Source of the DNA: Porodaedalea pini
Taxonomy: Eukaryota; Basidiomycota; Agaricomycetes; Hymenochaetales; Hymenochaetaceae
Assembly (NCBI GenBank): GCA_002794775.1
Contig: NBAY01000004.1
Location: forward strand, 1-64,000
Direction of reading: 5' to 3'
DNA: 64,000 nucleotides
Shown here: in pieces, positions 10,654 through 21,211 of the stretch
Layout of the letters: each line of letters begins with the position of its first letter
Numbering within the stretch: position 1 is the stretch's first letter
Made by a program: the position numbers and the translations under genes
The notes under the pieces: model-generated
Told to the model about the DNA's origin: nothing
What the model saw: only the letters and a program-made list of their open reading frames with translations
The model's database searches: none

Positions 10654-12885
10654 ATGGACAACAAAATGTTGACCAGGGCAAAAGCATCTCTCCATAAAAC
10701 CCAGTCTACCCGCTCCCTTGCCAATCCCAAGGACCCCACCAAATGTGAGGAGTGTAAATCGGATCTCCCCTATCACAGCCGCAGCTGTGTTAGCGGCGCA
10801 GCCAAGCTTTGCCTCGAATGTGGTCGCGATAGGACCTACAACCACAACGATGCAGTATGCGAGCAAGTCAAGAAGAATCGTTCCACCTGGTCCCCCGACA
10901 TCGAAGTGGACACTCACACCGCCGCCCTCCGCAAACAAGGAGACCTTCCACCGACACCAGTCATCGACTCTCAGAACTCCCTTAAATGCTCCAATTCAGA
11001 GGAGGAACACAGAGCTATTGCAGCCCCCGCGCGTGTTGACCACGACGCCATGGACACAGACGACTTGTATATCCCCGACAAACATATCAGCCAGGCCCCC
11101 CAGGTCAACATCGATAACGAGGAAGTTGAATACGAAGACCCGCAGATCACCGAACGCGTCTCCGATTCTTTCATGCAGCTTACTAAAGACACGATTCAGC
11201 AGATGACTACTTTCCTTACCCAGCCTTTGTGGACATCGCCCACACCCTGGTTTGAAGACCCTGTCCACGCAGGAAAGGCACTCGCAGATGTTAGATCTAA
11301 CCTCGTACAGTGGATCAGCAAAGCGCACATGCTCAGTGATGAAACCATCAAGGAGAATAAAGCAAATGAAGGGCTTCAGGCATTCCATTCGACCTATCGC
11401 ATTCACACCCCGTCCTTCAAACATGTATTCAACAATGTTGAATCCTCTGCTCAGTCCATCCGCGATCAGGAAATCACGGATAATATGCATTCCATGTCTC
11501 GCTCTATTCAAGCTCTTTCTTCTCTCATTACCCAATTGGCTGACAAAACTAACAATATCGAAAAACAGCTGTCTCGTTTGGTATCCTCGGCGAAACCACC
11601 GCCTTCTTCTACTAACCAAACACATGTCAAATTTCTTCCAGATCCCATCAGCGCCCGGTTCGTCCATGACAACCGCTTTCCACCTACACCACCAATTGTG
11701 AAACAGCGCGTTCAAACCCCCAAGAATGGGAAAACTGAGTATGCTGCAGCAATTGCCAACACCCGCATCCCCGGGTCAGGATATCGTATGGACTCAGAGG
11801 GCACGATTTATGCCCCTGATGGTTATGCGCATTCTGCACATAACACCCCAAAATCTGGCAATAACCCCACCACTATTTATTACCCAAAAGTCGATAACGT
11901 TGGCACTGACAAGGATGGCTTCACCACTGTCTCATACGCTAAAGCAGCACAGAAAAGGCCCAAACCCACCCCAACCAAAGTCACCCGTCCCTCTGAAGAA
12001 CACCCTGACGGGGAAGTCTCGACAGTTCCCATTAACCAATCCATTGGTTCAGTTAACGTACGTGCATCCAATGTTAAACGCGTATACTTCTCATTGCCAG
12101 GGGATTTGGCGGTCAGGCCAACAACCCTCTCAGTTAAGAATTCGGTGCGAGCAGGCCTTAAGGGCAACCCGCTCTTTAAACACCTCGTCATGCTCAATGT
12201 AGAGTATACGACCAATAGCAATCTGCTAATCGCGCTTACTAACATTCGTTCGGACTTTGATTCTAACTACAACACCCTCGCTTCCCAGCTTACCCGCATT
12301 CTTAACATCAGTGGGGCGACACCCTTCATTCCTTCTCCCCAGTTTAAAATGATTATTCCGGGTGTCCCAGTCTATGACAAGGACACCAAACTCATCTATA
12401 GTGAAGTGGACCTTTACAATGAAATTTCCAGTTTACCACAATTTGAAGGTCGCGAATTCATGTTCCCTCCCAGGTTCATGTCATCAGTTGAAAAGCTGAA
12501 CGAGCAGGACTTCTGTAACATCTTGGTCATCATGAAGGATGCCAACCGTCTTTCCTTTGACCACTTCTTCCTACACAGTAACAGATCTGTCCCGATTTTC
12601 GGAGTTATTCGATGCCTTGAAGAAATGAAGGCGCGACCGACCATCAATCAATGTGACAATTGTCATCGTCTAGGACACCCTGCATCTAAGTGCCAATCCG
12701 CCACTAGATGCGCGATTTGTTCAGAACCTCACCACACTGCTGTCCACGTCGCTAAATGTGCGCCGTGCACAGCATCTAACAACTTACATTGCGAGCACTT
12801 TGCTCATTGCATCAATTGCCAGGGCAATCATAGTGCACACTCCACTGAGTGCCCCACTCACCGCAATTATCATTCTCCTTATTAA
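10654..12885 (+). CDS. LINE ORF1, Gag-like RNA-binding protein (743 aa)
   Basis: An intact frame. The N-terminus has a Cys/His cluster (CEECKSDLPYHSRSC, then CLECGRDRTY). The C-terminus (667 to ~733) carries successive zinc-knuckle-like motifs: CDNCHRLGHPASKC, CAICSEPHH and CINCQGNHSAHSTEC. Such proteins coat the LINE RNA and act as nucleic-acid chaperones for target-primed reverse transcription. The middle (residues ~90-430) is low in complexity and rich in P, T and S. The ATG at 10654 is followed by MDNKMLTRAK; no earlier in-frame ATG was noted. Confidence 0.88.
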   Translation: MDNKMLTRAKASLHKTQSTRSLANPKDPTKCEECKSDLPYHSRSCVSGAAKLCLECGRDRTYNHNDAVCEQVKKNRSTWSPDIEVDTHTAALRKQGDLPPTPVIDSQNSLKCSNSEEEHRAIAAPARVDHDAMDTDDLYIPDKHISQAPQVNIDNEEVEYEDPQITERVSDSFMQLTKDTIQQMTTFLTQPLWTSPTPWFEDPVHAGKALADVRSNLVQWISKAHMLSDETIKENKANEGLQAFHSTYRIHTPSFKHVFNNVESSAQSIRDQEITDNMHSMSRSIQALSSLITQLADKTNNIEKQLSRLVSSAKPPPSSTNQTHVKFLPDPISARFVHDNRFPPTPPIVKQRVQTPKNGKTEYAAAIANTRIPGSGYRMDSEGTIYAPDGYAHSAHNTPKSGNNPTTIYYPKVDNVGTDKDGFTTVSYAKAAQKRPKPTPTKVTRPSEEHPDGEVSTVPINQSIGSVNVRASNVKRVYFSLPGDLAVRPTTLSVKNSVRAGLKGNPLFKHLVMLNVEYTTNSNLLIALTNIRSDFDSNYNTLASQLTRILNISGATPFIPSPQFKMIIPGVPVYDKDTKLIYSEVDLYNEISSLPQFEGREFMFPPRFMSSVEKLNEQDFCNILVIMKDANRLSFDHFFLHSNRSVPIFGVIRCLEEMKARPTINQCDNCHRLGHPASKCQSATRCAICSEPHHTAVHVAKCAPCTASNNLHCEHFAHCINCQGNHSAHSTECPTHRNYHSPY

Positions 12886-13368
12886 TCCATATGACTGACA
12901 ACCTTACAGTCTTTTCTCTTAACATTTGCAACTCATCCCCAACCTTTGACTTTCTTTTACAAGCCTTTTCTTCCACCCATCCAGCGCCTGATATCATTTG
13001 TTTTCAAGAAATCCCTACCGTTGAGCGAGTCCTTCCTTCTAAAACTTCCCCAACCAGCTCCAAAATATTCGATTCTCGCAATCACACTCCCTATACCACC
13101 TTCTTACCTCCAACAGCAGGTAAACCCCACTGTTGCACCTATGTTCACTCCCAAATTGTCCATCGAGTATCTCTACACCACTACAACAATCCTTCCCCGA
13201 ATGTTTCGGCTATTGCTATTTCACGTACCCCATTAACCCCTATTTTTTTGTGGAACATCTACAGTTCGCCAGCTCTCCACGAATTCAAGGAGAACCTCCC
13301 CATTTTGAACTCTCCTTCTCATATTCTTGTGGGCAACTTTAATTGCCATTCTCCGCGGTGGTCCCTAC

Positions 13369-13888
13369 TGTTAGGATCCCAAGTGCACATTCCCCCTTTT
13401 TCCCTTCCTTCATCATCGTCACCCTCTCCAACGTCCCTTCCCTCCCCACCCTCACCGGACTACGTCCGATATCGTTCCTTCCACTGACATCACCCACTTA
13501 TCGATCGTGTGACCCTTGCATGCAGTTGCGGGCGACGTCGTCCACTCATTAATGAGAACATTCCACGACATTCCATCACATTCCATTTCCCAGGAACGTC
13601 ATCCCCTTTATAGTAGTTAGGTCTCACAGGTGCTGAGTATATAGGTAGCTCATTCACCTGTATTGTCCCTTACCCCAGCATTCTTGGAATCCACAACTAC
13701 TTGCTCTTGACAATGTCATCCGCGATACTCGTGTGTTTGACTCCTCCCCTCTTCGCTCTTGTGTCTGTGGGCGTGGCGGTCGCCTAACGGCACCCGCTGT
13801 CGTTCTCCCACGTCACTCGACCTCTACCTACATTGTATGTGGGTATGATGGTTAAAGTGATTGTTGAGTACGTGGTCGTACTCTAACA
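13369..13888 (+). repeat. 5' LTR of element G
   Basis: TG...CA-bounded, 520 bp, and collinear with 15049-15568 at an offset of 1680. It contains a TATA-like box at 13638-13645. Confidence 0.92.
13638..13682 (+). promoter_or_regulatory. TATA box and predicted RNA 5' end of element G
   Basis: TATATAGG at 13638 is followed 34 nt later by ACCCCAGCATT (13672-13682), the exact reverse complement of the 11 nt just after the LTR. The spacing fits a transcription start at or just before 13672. The start site itself is inferred. Confidence 0.6.
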
Positions 13889-13889
13889 T

Positions 13890-13900
13890 AATGCTGGGGT
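13890..13900 (+). other. Self-complementary primer-binding site of element G
   Basis: AATGCTGGGGT, one base after the LTR end at 13888, pairs perfectly with 13672-13682 in the LTR. It has no evident tRNA 3'-end complement. This matches the self-priming arrangement known for Tf1/sushi-group elements. Confidence 0.65.
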
Positions 13901-14070
13901 CTCCATACCATCCCTGTCGCCCGCCGGCTGCTTGCTCTACCTCCCGCTAAACTCCTGGGAGCTCTTCTGTTCCTGCGGTTGGCGCCGATACTGACGGGCT
14001 TCAACCTCGATGCCAGGACCATCAAGCTGCCTAGAGCCCTCGCCAGCGCACCTCAACGGGTGTCAACAGT

Positions 14071-14408
14071 TAGAACGTGTCCCGGGCTAACCACCCGAGT
14101 TATAGCACGTCTCGACGCAGTTGGCTCCTAGAGCTCTGCTTACGGTGTTGCCTCGACGGGTACGCTAGTCCTGCCTATTCCTCCGTATCGCCGACTGGCC
14201 TAGTCCCCCAGTCACGACGTACCTCATTCATGACTGCCTTGGAGAAGCGTCCGACGACATCATAATCATACGCCATCCGTGTCAGGCACCCAACTCCCGG
14301 TTTCCTAGCCAATGCATCTCGACGGGCGAAGGTGGCCTAGAGCGTGTCCTGGGCTAACCACCCGAGCTATAGCACGTCTCGAAGCAACCGGTGCCTAGAG
14401 CTCTGCTG
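14071..14408 (+). repeat. Pair of ~72-bp direct repeats inside element G
   Basis: 14071-14141 and 14337-14408 are near-identical (GGGCTAACCACCCGAG...CCTAGAGCTCTGCT). They also resemble part of the gypsy F LTR (AGCGTGTCC...TATAGCACGTC), suggesting that the internal region was partly built from LTR-like sequence. Confidence 0.7.
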
Positions 14409-15012
14409 AAGCAGACGCCTCGACAACAACAAAGACAAACATCCCGGCCCCCCCCCCCTGAGCAAATTGACACCCTCCCCTGGCTTTCGCGTCGTATGCA
14501 ACCCAGGTGAATGATGCCCCGCCCGGCCTTCACAGGCTGTGTGATCCGATCCAGGCAAAAGCCTGACGACACCCTTCCTTTGCCCCCGACGTTTTGCTCA
14601 GGCTTTGAGGATTAGCCTTCAACCTCGACAATCTTTACCTCGGATTCGCTAAATTTTTCTGGCCGGTTGGTCGCCTTGATGTCGTCAGGACGTCGACGTA
14701 CGACGACCAACCGGGAATCGTCAGGACGACAATTCTTGAGGGGAGTGTAGTGTGGGTAAGGGGCCGAGGGGCGGAACACCCTGAGGCGACGTGCGAAGCC
14801 CACGCCTGAGTCCCGAGCGGCGTGGCGAGCGCCCCATCCCATGAGGCAACCCACGCGTGACACCTGCGCCCGAATCCCGAGAGCAGCAGGCGAGCGCGAG
14901 GAGCCCTCCTCCCTCAAAAAAATTTTTTTTTCCGACCTTTCCCATTTGGCGGCCGACTCTCCTTTCCGACACCCTCGACGACGATTCCCTGCATACGACG
15001 GATCTACCCCTT

Positions 15013-15048
15013 GGTTCGTCGTCCCGACGAACCTTGAGGGGAGTGTAA
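15013..15048 (+). other. Hairpin plus polypurine tract of element G
   Basis: A perfect 9-bp stem (GGTTCGTCG / CGACGAACC, loop TCC, 15013-15033) is followed by TTGAGGGGAGTGTAA, which abuts the 3' LTR. A second TTGAGGGGAGTGTA near 14735 is probably a dead duplicate. Confidence 0.65.
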
Positions 15049-15568
15049 TGTTAGGATCCCAAGTGCGCATTCCCCCTTTTTCCCTTCCTTCATCATTGTC
15101 ACCCTCTCCGACGTCCCTTCCCTCCCCACCCTCACCGGACTACGTCTGATATCATTCCTTCCGCTGACGTCACCCACTTATCGATCGCGTGACCCTTGCA
15201 CGCGGTCGCGGGCGACGTTGTCCACTCATTAATGAGAACATTCCACGACATTCCATCACATTCCATTTCCCAGGAACGTTGTCCCCTTTATAGTAGTTAG
15301 GTCTCACAGGTGCTGAGTATATAGGTAGCTCGTTCACCTGTATTGTCCCTTACCCCAGCATTCTTGGAATCCACGACTACTTGCTCTTGACAATGTCGTC
15401 CGCGACACTCGTGTGTTTGACTCCTCCCCTCTTTGCTCTTGTGTCTGTGGGCATGGCGGTCACCTAACGGCGCCCGCTGTCGTTCTCCCACGTCGCTTGA
15501 CCTCTACCTACATTGTATGTGGGTATGATGGTTAAAGTGATTGTTGAGTACGTGGTCGTACTCTAACA
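15049..15568 (+). repeat. 3' LTR of element G
   Basis: 520 bp, same ends as the 5' LTR, and richer in intact CpGs at many of the differing positions. It is followed by the CCTAC target duplicate, after which LINE ORF2 resumes. Confidence 0.92.
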
Positions 15569-18500
15569 CCTACCCTCACAGATCCATTATCTAAACAAGT
15601 CGGTTACTTTTACTGACTGGATCGATGAACAAGGTCTTACTGTCTGCAACCCACCAGAGCAGCTGACTTATTTTAATCGCGCTTCTAACACTCATTCTAT
15701 TATTGATCTTCTCATCGCATCTGATGATTTATCTCCACAACTTCTCAAGACAATATGTATATCTGACCCCTCATTAGACATTTCTTCAGATCATTTCCCT
15801 CTCCTCTTTTCCTTTAACATCAATGCCATATCGGCGCCCCCTACACCTTCACTTCGCTCGATCCGCTCGTGTGACTTACCCTCTTTCATTTCCGAATTTT
15901 GCAACTCCAAACTCTTTTCCTTCTCCCTAGACAACATTCACACCACAGTGTCGCTGGACGACCTCTTGTTTTCTTTCCAACAGTCTTTTGACACTTTCAC
16001 AACTACCTTCCTGAGGAAACAAAAACTGCACACATACTTCAGCCCCAACAGGTGGTGGTCAGAGGCGTGCTCCCGCCTATATTGCGCACATTGCCTGAAC
16101 CCCAGCCCCGAGTCCAAGTCACAACTGGACACCAAAATATCCAAGGCAAAAAACGCATTCTATGGCGCACGCATACAATGTTCAGATACGACAACTGTCT
16201 GGCACAATCAATTCTTAGGTGTAGTGCAACGTTGGGCACCTATCGGAGCCCTCCACTTACCTAACGGCACCTACACTCTAACAGAATCCGACAAATCTGA
16301 ACTCTTTCGCCAAACATTTTTTTCGCCAGTACCACCTACCCCAAACAAAGTCCAGCTCCCAAAACTTCGTGATGGCCCTACAATTTCGGTTGATAACATA
16401 CTTGATGCCATGCGCAGTATAGACAGAGACACAAGCCCTGGTAATAACTACATCTCATACTCGCATCTTTCACTCCTACTGGAACATCATGCACGTTTCT
16501 TTGTGGATTTATTTTCCAAATGTTTGGCGCTTGGCCATTTTCTGCTTTCCTTTAAAACTTCACTAGTCACCTTCATTCCCAAACCCAAATGCACTGATTT
16601 TTCTGTGCCTAGGGCTTTTCAGCCTATCACTCTTGTTGACACTATTGGCAAACTTTTCGAACACGTTCTTTTTAATTTCTTACAACCATTTTTTGAACAA
16701 CATAACCTTATTCCTGACGCCCAACATGGGTGTCGTAAACATTGTTCCACCTTGACAGCATGTTATGACCTTATTTCGTTCATCCAGTCTAATCTGTTTA
16801 TTCGCCTTGGGGAAACCACCCAAGGGACCAGATGGCTACATTCACACCTTCGGTCTAACTTCACTTCCATCCTCACCATTGACATTCAGGGTTTTTTTGA
16901 CAACATCCCACATTCCTTTTTACTTAACAAACTTATTCATTCCAATGTGCATCCCAACTTCATTTGCATCCTAGCGGGCTGGCTTCGTGACAGACCCATT
17001 TCTTTCCATTTTAATGATTTCTTTTCACCCCCTTTTATTAAACCCAACCGCGGTGTTCCACAGGGGTCCCCCTTATCCCCCCTTATTGCTGTTTTCTCAG
17101 TGGCTGATGCCATTCTTTCTTATAACAAACATTTTGGCTCTCATCACCCTTTATTTGGTTACATGGACGACCATCTCCTCTCTGCTCAATCACTGAGCAT
17201 CCGTACCAACCTGGTTCGCTTGCGCAACCAATTCATCTTCTTAGATTCCAAATTCTGTGATATTGGCTTGTCCATCGACCCAGATGCTATCGAGCTCCTT
17301 CATATTTTTCCCCATCCCCACCTTGCCACATATCATTTCCGATCATTTTTATTCGAACATTCCCGTATCCCCAAATTTTCTCTTTTACTTCCAAACAACC
17401 GTGTCATCGCCCCTTGTACACATCTTACGTGGCTAGGCGTCATTTTCTCTTTTGATCTCTCCCCCAAACTCCACTTCCAAGCACGTGCCAACAAGGCGCT
17501 TTCTACATTGCAGCAATGTCACTTTCTTTTCAATCGTTCTAATGGCGCATATCTACAGTATGGCCGCCTCTTGTATTTCAGTCTCATTCGTTCAGTTGCC
17601 ACTTATGGTGCCGTTCTTTTCCTGGATTCCCCTTTTATCGAATCCATCCTTCAACCCATCCAAGCCAAAGTCATTCACTCCCTTTTATACGCTCCAGTAA
17701 ACACATCAATCGCAGAATCCCTTTTGTCTATCCCTCCCTTGCCTCTCTTTACCCATATGCTTTCTCAACGCTTTTTACTTTCTTATCTTTCCCATTCCAA
17801 TCTCACTTACAACCCAAAACAATATCTCATCTCATCCATTCTCCCAGACATTTGTATCCCAAAATCCCCTACTTACCATTCTTTTGTCCCTGTTCATTCT
17901 CGCCTTATCCTTACACCCATACCGTCCCCTGCACAACATCCAACTGCAATTCGCAATTTTAATTTGTTCTACCTCCACCCCCCTCCTTACCAATACTTCA
18001 TTTTCACTGATGGGTCTCTCATCCCTGATGTAGATGGTTCTTACAACAGTGGCCACAGCTTTGTTATCATGCACAATCACCATGAACTCGCTGTCTTTAC
18101 CTCAGAAGTGCACTCTCACTCAAACATTTTGTTCGAGGAGCAGGAAGCGCTCATCGCAGCTATGCATCATATTTCGACACTCCTCTCCAGATGTCTCACT
18201 CCAGTCCACATCCATATCATCACGGATTCGCTCAACTGTGCCCAACTCATCTTTTTGAATGATGCGCGAAATGCTGAATTCATCATTCTCTTTTGCCGAC
18301 TATGTGGCATATTTCTTGCCCTCCATCATGAGGCATCCCACATAACCGTTCAATGGCTCCCATCACATTGCGGAGTCCTGGGCAATTCCAAAGCTGATAA
18401 GCTGGCCAAAGACGCTGCTTCCAATCCTCATCATACACCAGCTCCCGAATCCCTCCCAAACCTGACTGCAAGAGTTCAGCTTGAACTCCTACGCGACTGG

Positions 18501-18929
18501 AAGAATAGAATGGTCAATTTACATGGACATCATTCCATCTCTGAACTGTCCTCATTTATCCTTATGCCTGTTCGAGCGTTCTGACCTTTCCTGAAGATAT
18601 CTCCCAAGAAACGAATACCTCATTCTGTTCAAGGATGTGCCATGTGCATTATGCTTAACGCGCTCGATTTGCATGTACAAAACGCTGAACCCCATTGTCC
18701 AGACCCTCTCTGCATCAAACATGATGTCCGTCACATCCTTAATACATGTTCCTTTTTTGCACATATTCAAAATGGCCTTTTTCGTCAACATTCTTTACCT
18801 CTCGCCTTTTCTGACTGGTTTCGACCCAATAATTTTTTACTTTTACTCAAATTTGCGTATTTTTCATTTTGTCACCCTCCGGATGCCATGCTCTTTTTTT
18901 CCGAGTTACATCCTTCTTATCATGCTTAA

Positions 18930-19252
18930 AACATCCCTTACTTCACCTTTTCATCAGTCATATATACCACGTATCATTCTCACCACACACATGCGCCTCG
19001 TCCATTTTGTCTCATTTTCTAGGTTGTTTCCATAGGTCCTCCAGTGGTTGGTAGTCTACACGCAGTAGGTAGATATTATGAGCTTTTACTCATGTGACAT
19101 GCATTTCAGTGAAACTAAATTTCGCCTCTTGATGAGTCTGTCTTTTTCACCTCGCTATGTGTAGGACCACTTCTGTTTCACTGTGTGTAGGATAGCTTTC
19201 TTCCAGCCGTGAAGCTGTTCCCCCCCAACTGCCAATAGTACATATAGTTTTA
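18930..19252 (+). other. LINE 3' UTR and flank
   Basis: Non-coding, T-rich at first, then unique sequence. The LINE probably ends near 19050-19100. No poly(A) or short tandem tail was seen. TA at 19251-19252 is the target of foldback FB2. Confidence 0.45.
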
Positions 19253-21078
19253 CAGTGTTTTTCATTACTGCCCTTTTCAGAAGTATTGTCACACATGATT
19301 TCACTGGTTTTTGTGCCACAAGAGCCTCAAAACACAAACATTTTCATATCTCAACCAAAAGTTGACCATTTTGCATCATCTAAGTTGCTAAATTCATTTT
19401 TTTATCTCATCTTTCATATTTCAACAAGAGTGATAAGAAATAGTCAAAATTGGAGTCCAAAACAGCAAAAATGCTGTTTTTGAACCCATTTCCCTTGTTC
19501 ATTTTTTCCTGCACTCACACTCCACTGTACAGTGCTCCAGACCAGCCCAGAATTCCAGTGTTAGTCTATTATGAATTTACAGACTGATTTTGAGATGTAT
19601 TGTGAGGTAGATGTCCTGAATTGGTGCATGCCTAAAACACACAAATCCCCTCTGTTTCTGCAAGCCCCCCAGCCCCCAGGAAAAATTCTTCTCAGCTAAT
19701 TTCATGCATGTAAATTCATTCAATGTGTATTGGAAGAGATTTGAGCAGCATCCAGGGATCTAGCATCAACCAGTAAGCTGAATTGAGTACCAGATTCTGA
19801 CTGTATGCACTATTCCTGTGAACATATCCCTGATTCATGAAGCAAGCATGTATCCATGGATGCTGCTCAAATCTCTTCCAATACACTTTGAATGAATTTA
19901 CATGCATGAACTTAGTTGAGAAGAATTTTTCCTGGGGGCTGGGGGGCTTGCAGAAACAGAGGGGATTTGTGTGTTTTAGGCATGCACCAATTCAGGACAT
20001 CTACCTCACAATACATCTCAAAATCAGTCTGTAAATTCATAATAGACTAATACTGTAATTCTGGGCTGGTCTGGAACACTGTACAGTGGAATGTGAGTGC
20101 AGGAAAAAAAGAACAAGGGAAATGGGTTCAAAAACAGCATTTTCACTGTTTTGGACTCAAATTTTGGCTATGTCTTATCACTCTTGTTGAAATATGAAAG
20201 ATGAGATAAACAAATGAATTTAGCAACTTAGATGACGCAAAATGGTTAACTTTTGGTTGAGATATAAAAATGTTTGTGTTTTGAGGCTCTTGTGGCACGA
20301 AAACCAGTGAAATCACGTGTGACAATACTTCTGCAAAGGGCAGTAGTCTTGAGACACGTGAAGATCATGAAATTTGAGCATTTGAGCACCTCAGAAACTT
20401 GTAAAATCCATATCTCAGTAAATTCTTCACAGAATCACTTCAAAGAAGTTTCCAGAATTGTGTTTCAACTGTTAATAAATGAATATGAGCTTAGAGGACC
20501 AAATATGGAATATTAAAGCCACAGTGCTGAGAATAGGTGTTTTTCTAGCAAATCTCTTCCCTGATTTTTCCTGAGCTCATTTGTGAAGCTAATGACATGA
20601 AACTTGTTGGAGAATGGTATAGATATTATATTTGATTTTATGAGGGCTAAACTAGAGTGAATGTTTTCCTCTTGTCCTGCTTGACTGTTGTGCTGAAACT
20701 CTCAAACTCACCCAAATTCTGCTTGACTCAGACAGTTTGCAAAAATTTTGTTTGCATTGTTATATTTAATATACATTATACAGACTATTCTCTAATGAGT
20801 TTAATGTCATTAGCTTCAAAATTGAGCTCAGGAAAAATCAGGGAAGGAGATTTGCTAGAAAAACACCTATTCTCACTACTGTGGCTTCAATATTCCATAT
20901 TTGGTCCTCTAAGCTCATATTCATTTATTAACAGTTGAAATATAAATTTGGCAACATTTGTGAAGTGATTCTGTGAAGAATTGACTGAGATGTGGATTTT
21001 ACAAGTTTTTCAGGCACTCAAATGCTCAAATTTCATGATCTTCACATGTCTCAAGACCTATGAAAAACACTAGTACTG
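19253..21078. mobile_element. Foldback DNA transposon FB2 (host of FB1-A)
   Basis: The ends start CAGT (19253 on +, 21078 on -), are flanked by TA, and share the motif TGTTTTTCAT followed by GTCTTGAGACA. The right end has a short extra ACTA. The left arm runs 19253-19267, then 20346 to about 20620; the right arm is about 20780-21078, so the arms are ~300 bp. FB1-A lies 15 bp inside the left end; removing it and one TA restores an arm matching the right end. There is no coding capacity. Type inferred: Tc1/mariner/pogo class. Confidence 0.82.
19268..20343. mobile_element. Foldback DNA transposon FB1, copy A (1076 bp)
   Basis: TA at 19266-19267 and 20344-20345 flanks inverted ends beginning CTGCCCTTTTCAGAAG. 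The arms are ~485 bp around a ~105-bp loop centred near 19806, so the whole element is one imperfect palindrome. A near-identical full copy is at 45938-47012 and a partial one at 35021-35287. It carries no gene. The terminal ~29 bp match the Tc1-like element at 21212 except for two positions, which suggests that element as its source of transposase. Confidence 0.9.
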
Positions 21079-21211
21079 TAAATAGTTCATAGCCTCTCAT
21101 AGTTACATAAAGACATATAGCATATAGCATATAGTTATATAGTATCTTTAGTCATTTATAACTGTAATATTATTGCATAGCAGACACTCTGATGCATGCC
21201 AGGGTTCATTA

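Larger units (their letters stand above)
13369..15568 (+). mobile_element. Non-autonomous LTR retrotransposon G (2200 bp)
   Basis: Two 520-bp LTRs (TGTTAGGATC...CTCTAACA) flank 1160 bp with no recognisable gag or pol. The target duplication CCTAC is at 13364-13368 and 15569-15573, inside LINE ORF2. Its termini, polypurine tract and primer-site spacing match those of gypsy F, so it is probably mobilised by related chromovirus proteins (inference). The LTRs differ at about twenty positions, all read as CpG transitions. Confidence 0.92.
12891..18929 (+). pseudogene. LINE ORF2: endonuclease-RT-RNase H, interrupted
   Basis: The ATG at 12891 opens an APE-type endonuclease (FSLNICNSS, IICFQEIP, VGNFNCHSPRW). 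At 13368 the frame is broken by LTR element G and resumes at 15574 in the same register (NTHSIIDLLIASDDL, ISSDHFPLL). Reverse transcriptase follows with VPQGSPLSPL and the catalytic GYMDDH (~17155-17180), then RNase H (FTDGSLI, FEEQEALIAA, ITDSLNC, QWLPSHCGVLGNSKAD). One in-frame TGA at 18582-18584 precedes a still-open C-terminal zinc motif (CAMC, then HCPDPLC, then HDVRHILNTC) that ends at 18929. Apart from the insertion and this TGA no frameshift was seen, so the element was probably intact when G landed. Confidence 0.87.
10600..19060 (+). mobile_element. Tad-like non-LTR retrotransposon (LINE), split by LTR element G
   Basis: ORF1 (zinc-knuckle Gag-like) and ORF2 (endonuclease, reverse transcriptase, RNase H, C-terminal zinc motif) lie head to tail; ORF2 starts 5 bp after the ORF1 stop. 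This order, with RNase H in ORF2, fits Tad-type fungal LINEs. Subtracting LTR element G and one copy of its target duplication gives about 6.3 kb. The ends are approximate because no poly(A) tail or target duplication was found. Confidence 0.85.

Noticed and set aside
10996..11715. 239-codon minus-strand frame and other frames opposite LINE ORF1
   Set aside because: Shadows of the real ORF1; no independent support.
19268..21078. Long palindromes considered as CRISPR-like or replication-origin structures
   Set aside because: No repeat-spacer array; TA duplications and terminal repeats show that they are transposons.
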